From Pseudomonas sp. GM78 (GTDB lineage Bacteria; Pseudomonadota; Gammaproteobacteria; Pseudomonadales; Pseudomonadaceae), in contig NZ_AKJF01000027.1 in NCBI RefSeq assembly GCF_000282475.1, positions 1 through 32,217 on the forward strand: a stretch of 32,217 nt of DNA. Direction: 5' to 3'. Both the position numbers and the translations under genes were made by a program. This document shows, piece after piece, positions 32,123-32,217 of this stretch; positions within the stretch are counted from its first letter, which is position 1, and every line of letters begins with the position of its first letter. The notes beneath the pieces were generated by a model that was not told the DNA's origin, ran no database searches, and saw only the letters and a list, made by a program, of their open reading frames with translations.

Positions 32123-32217
32123 TCACTTCACCGTCGCGATGGCCGGTGGCTGCCACGTGCCGTCGAGTATGGCTTTGTCAGCCCAATAGGCACGAATGTA
32201 GAGCGAGAATGGGCCGC
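32123..32217 (-). CDS. DUF1254/DUF1214 protein, C-terminus only
   Basis: The last 31 codons of a gene that continues past the window edge. The translation ([19 protein letters not shown] followed by [11 protein letters not shown]) fits the end of DUF1214 proteins and parallels the end of the neighbour (FAIIRLYGPKEPAIDKSWKPG). It is therefore a paralogue in tandem with the 30562-32100 gene, 22 bases apart and probably co-transcribed. Confidence 0.7.
   Translation of the reverse strand, partial: GPFSLYIRAYWADKAILDGTWQPPAIATVK

Noticed and set aside
1-32217. CRISPR arrays, insertion sequences, tRNA or rRNA genes
   Set aside because: No spaced direct repeats, transposase-like proteins, terminal inverted repeats or tRNA-like cloverleaves were found by eye.

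Overview
The window reads as a Pseudomonas chromosome segment. Protein families, gene pairings, a Pseudomonas-type REP-like repeat and the exact residue numbering of the ornithine cyclodeaminase (K69, R112 and D228, as in the P. putida enzyme) all point that way. I saw no insertion sequence, tRNA, rRNA, CRISPR array or phage gene. It is a run of catabolic islands, mostly on the minus strand.

Positions 1-1705 (minus): a catabolic acetolactate-synthase-like ThDP enzyme, then the first codons of a gabD-like aldehyde dehydrogenase. Positions 1879-8751 (minus): an eight-gene meta-cleavage operon. An extradiol dioxygenase and a class II aldolase-fold decarboxylase (DhbA/DhbB type, related to CmtC/CmtD) feed a catechol-type lower pathway: semialdehyde dehydrogenase, dienoate hydratase, oxalocrotonate decarboxylase, tautomerase, acylating acetaldehyde dehydrogenase and aldolase. 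This matches the published 2,3-dihydroxybenzoate (dhb) pathway, giving pyruvate and acetyl-CoA.

Positions 8889-14906 (minus): a second, less familiar aromatic-type cluster. It has a HIBADH-family dehydrogenase, a NIPSNAP protein, a second extradiol dioxygenase, a YciI-like protein and a FAH-family hydrolase, followed by an outer-membrane porin and an MFS carrier. The substrate is unknown. This is the best candidate in the window for an undescribed pathway.

Positions 15209-23530: an arginine/ornithine-type amino-acid region. It holds a decayed arginine N-succinyltransferase gene, a CtlX-type hydrolase, an Lrp/AsnC regulator at the end of a polar amino-acid ABC operon, a divergent ornithine cyclodeaminase, and an exported broad-specificity amino-acid racemase. 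Together they suggest uptake and racemisation of basic amino acids and conversion of ornithine to proline.

Positions 23607-29779: a four-carbon acid-sugar (threonate/erythronate type) operon: ltnD, otnK, otnC, a GntP permease and otnI, with a convergent DeoR-family regulator. The expected product is dihydroxyacetone phosphate. Positions 30020-32217: a broken AraC-type regulator remnant, then two tandem DUF1254/DUF1214 exported proteins, the second cut by the window edge.
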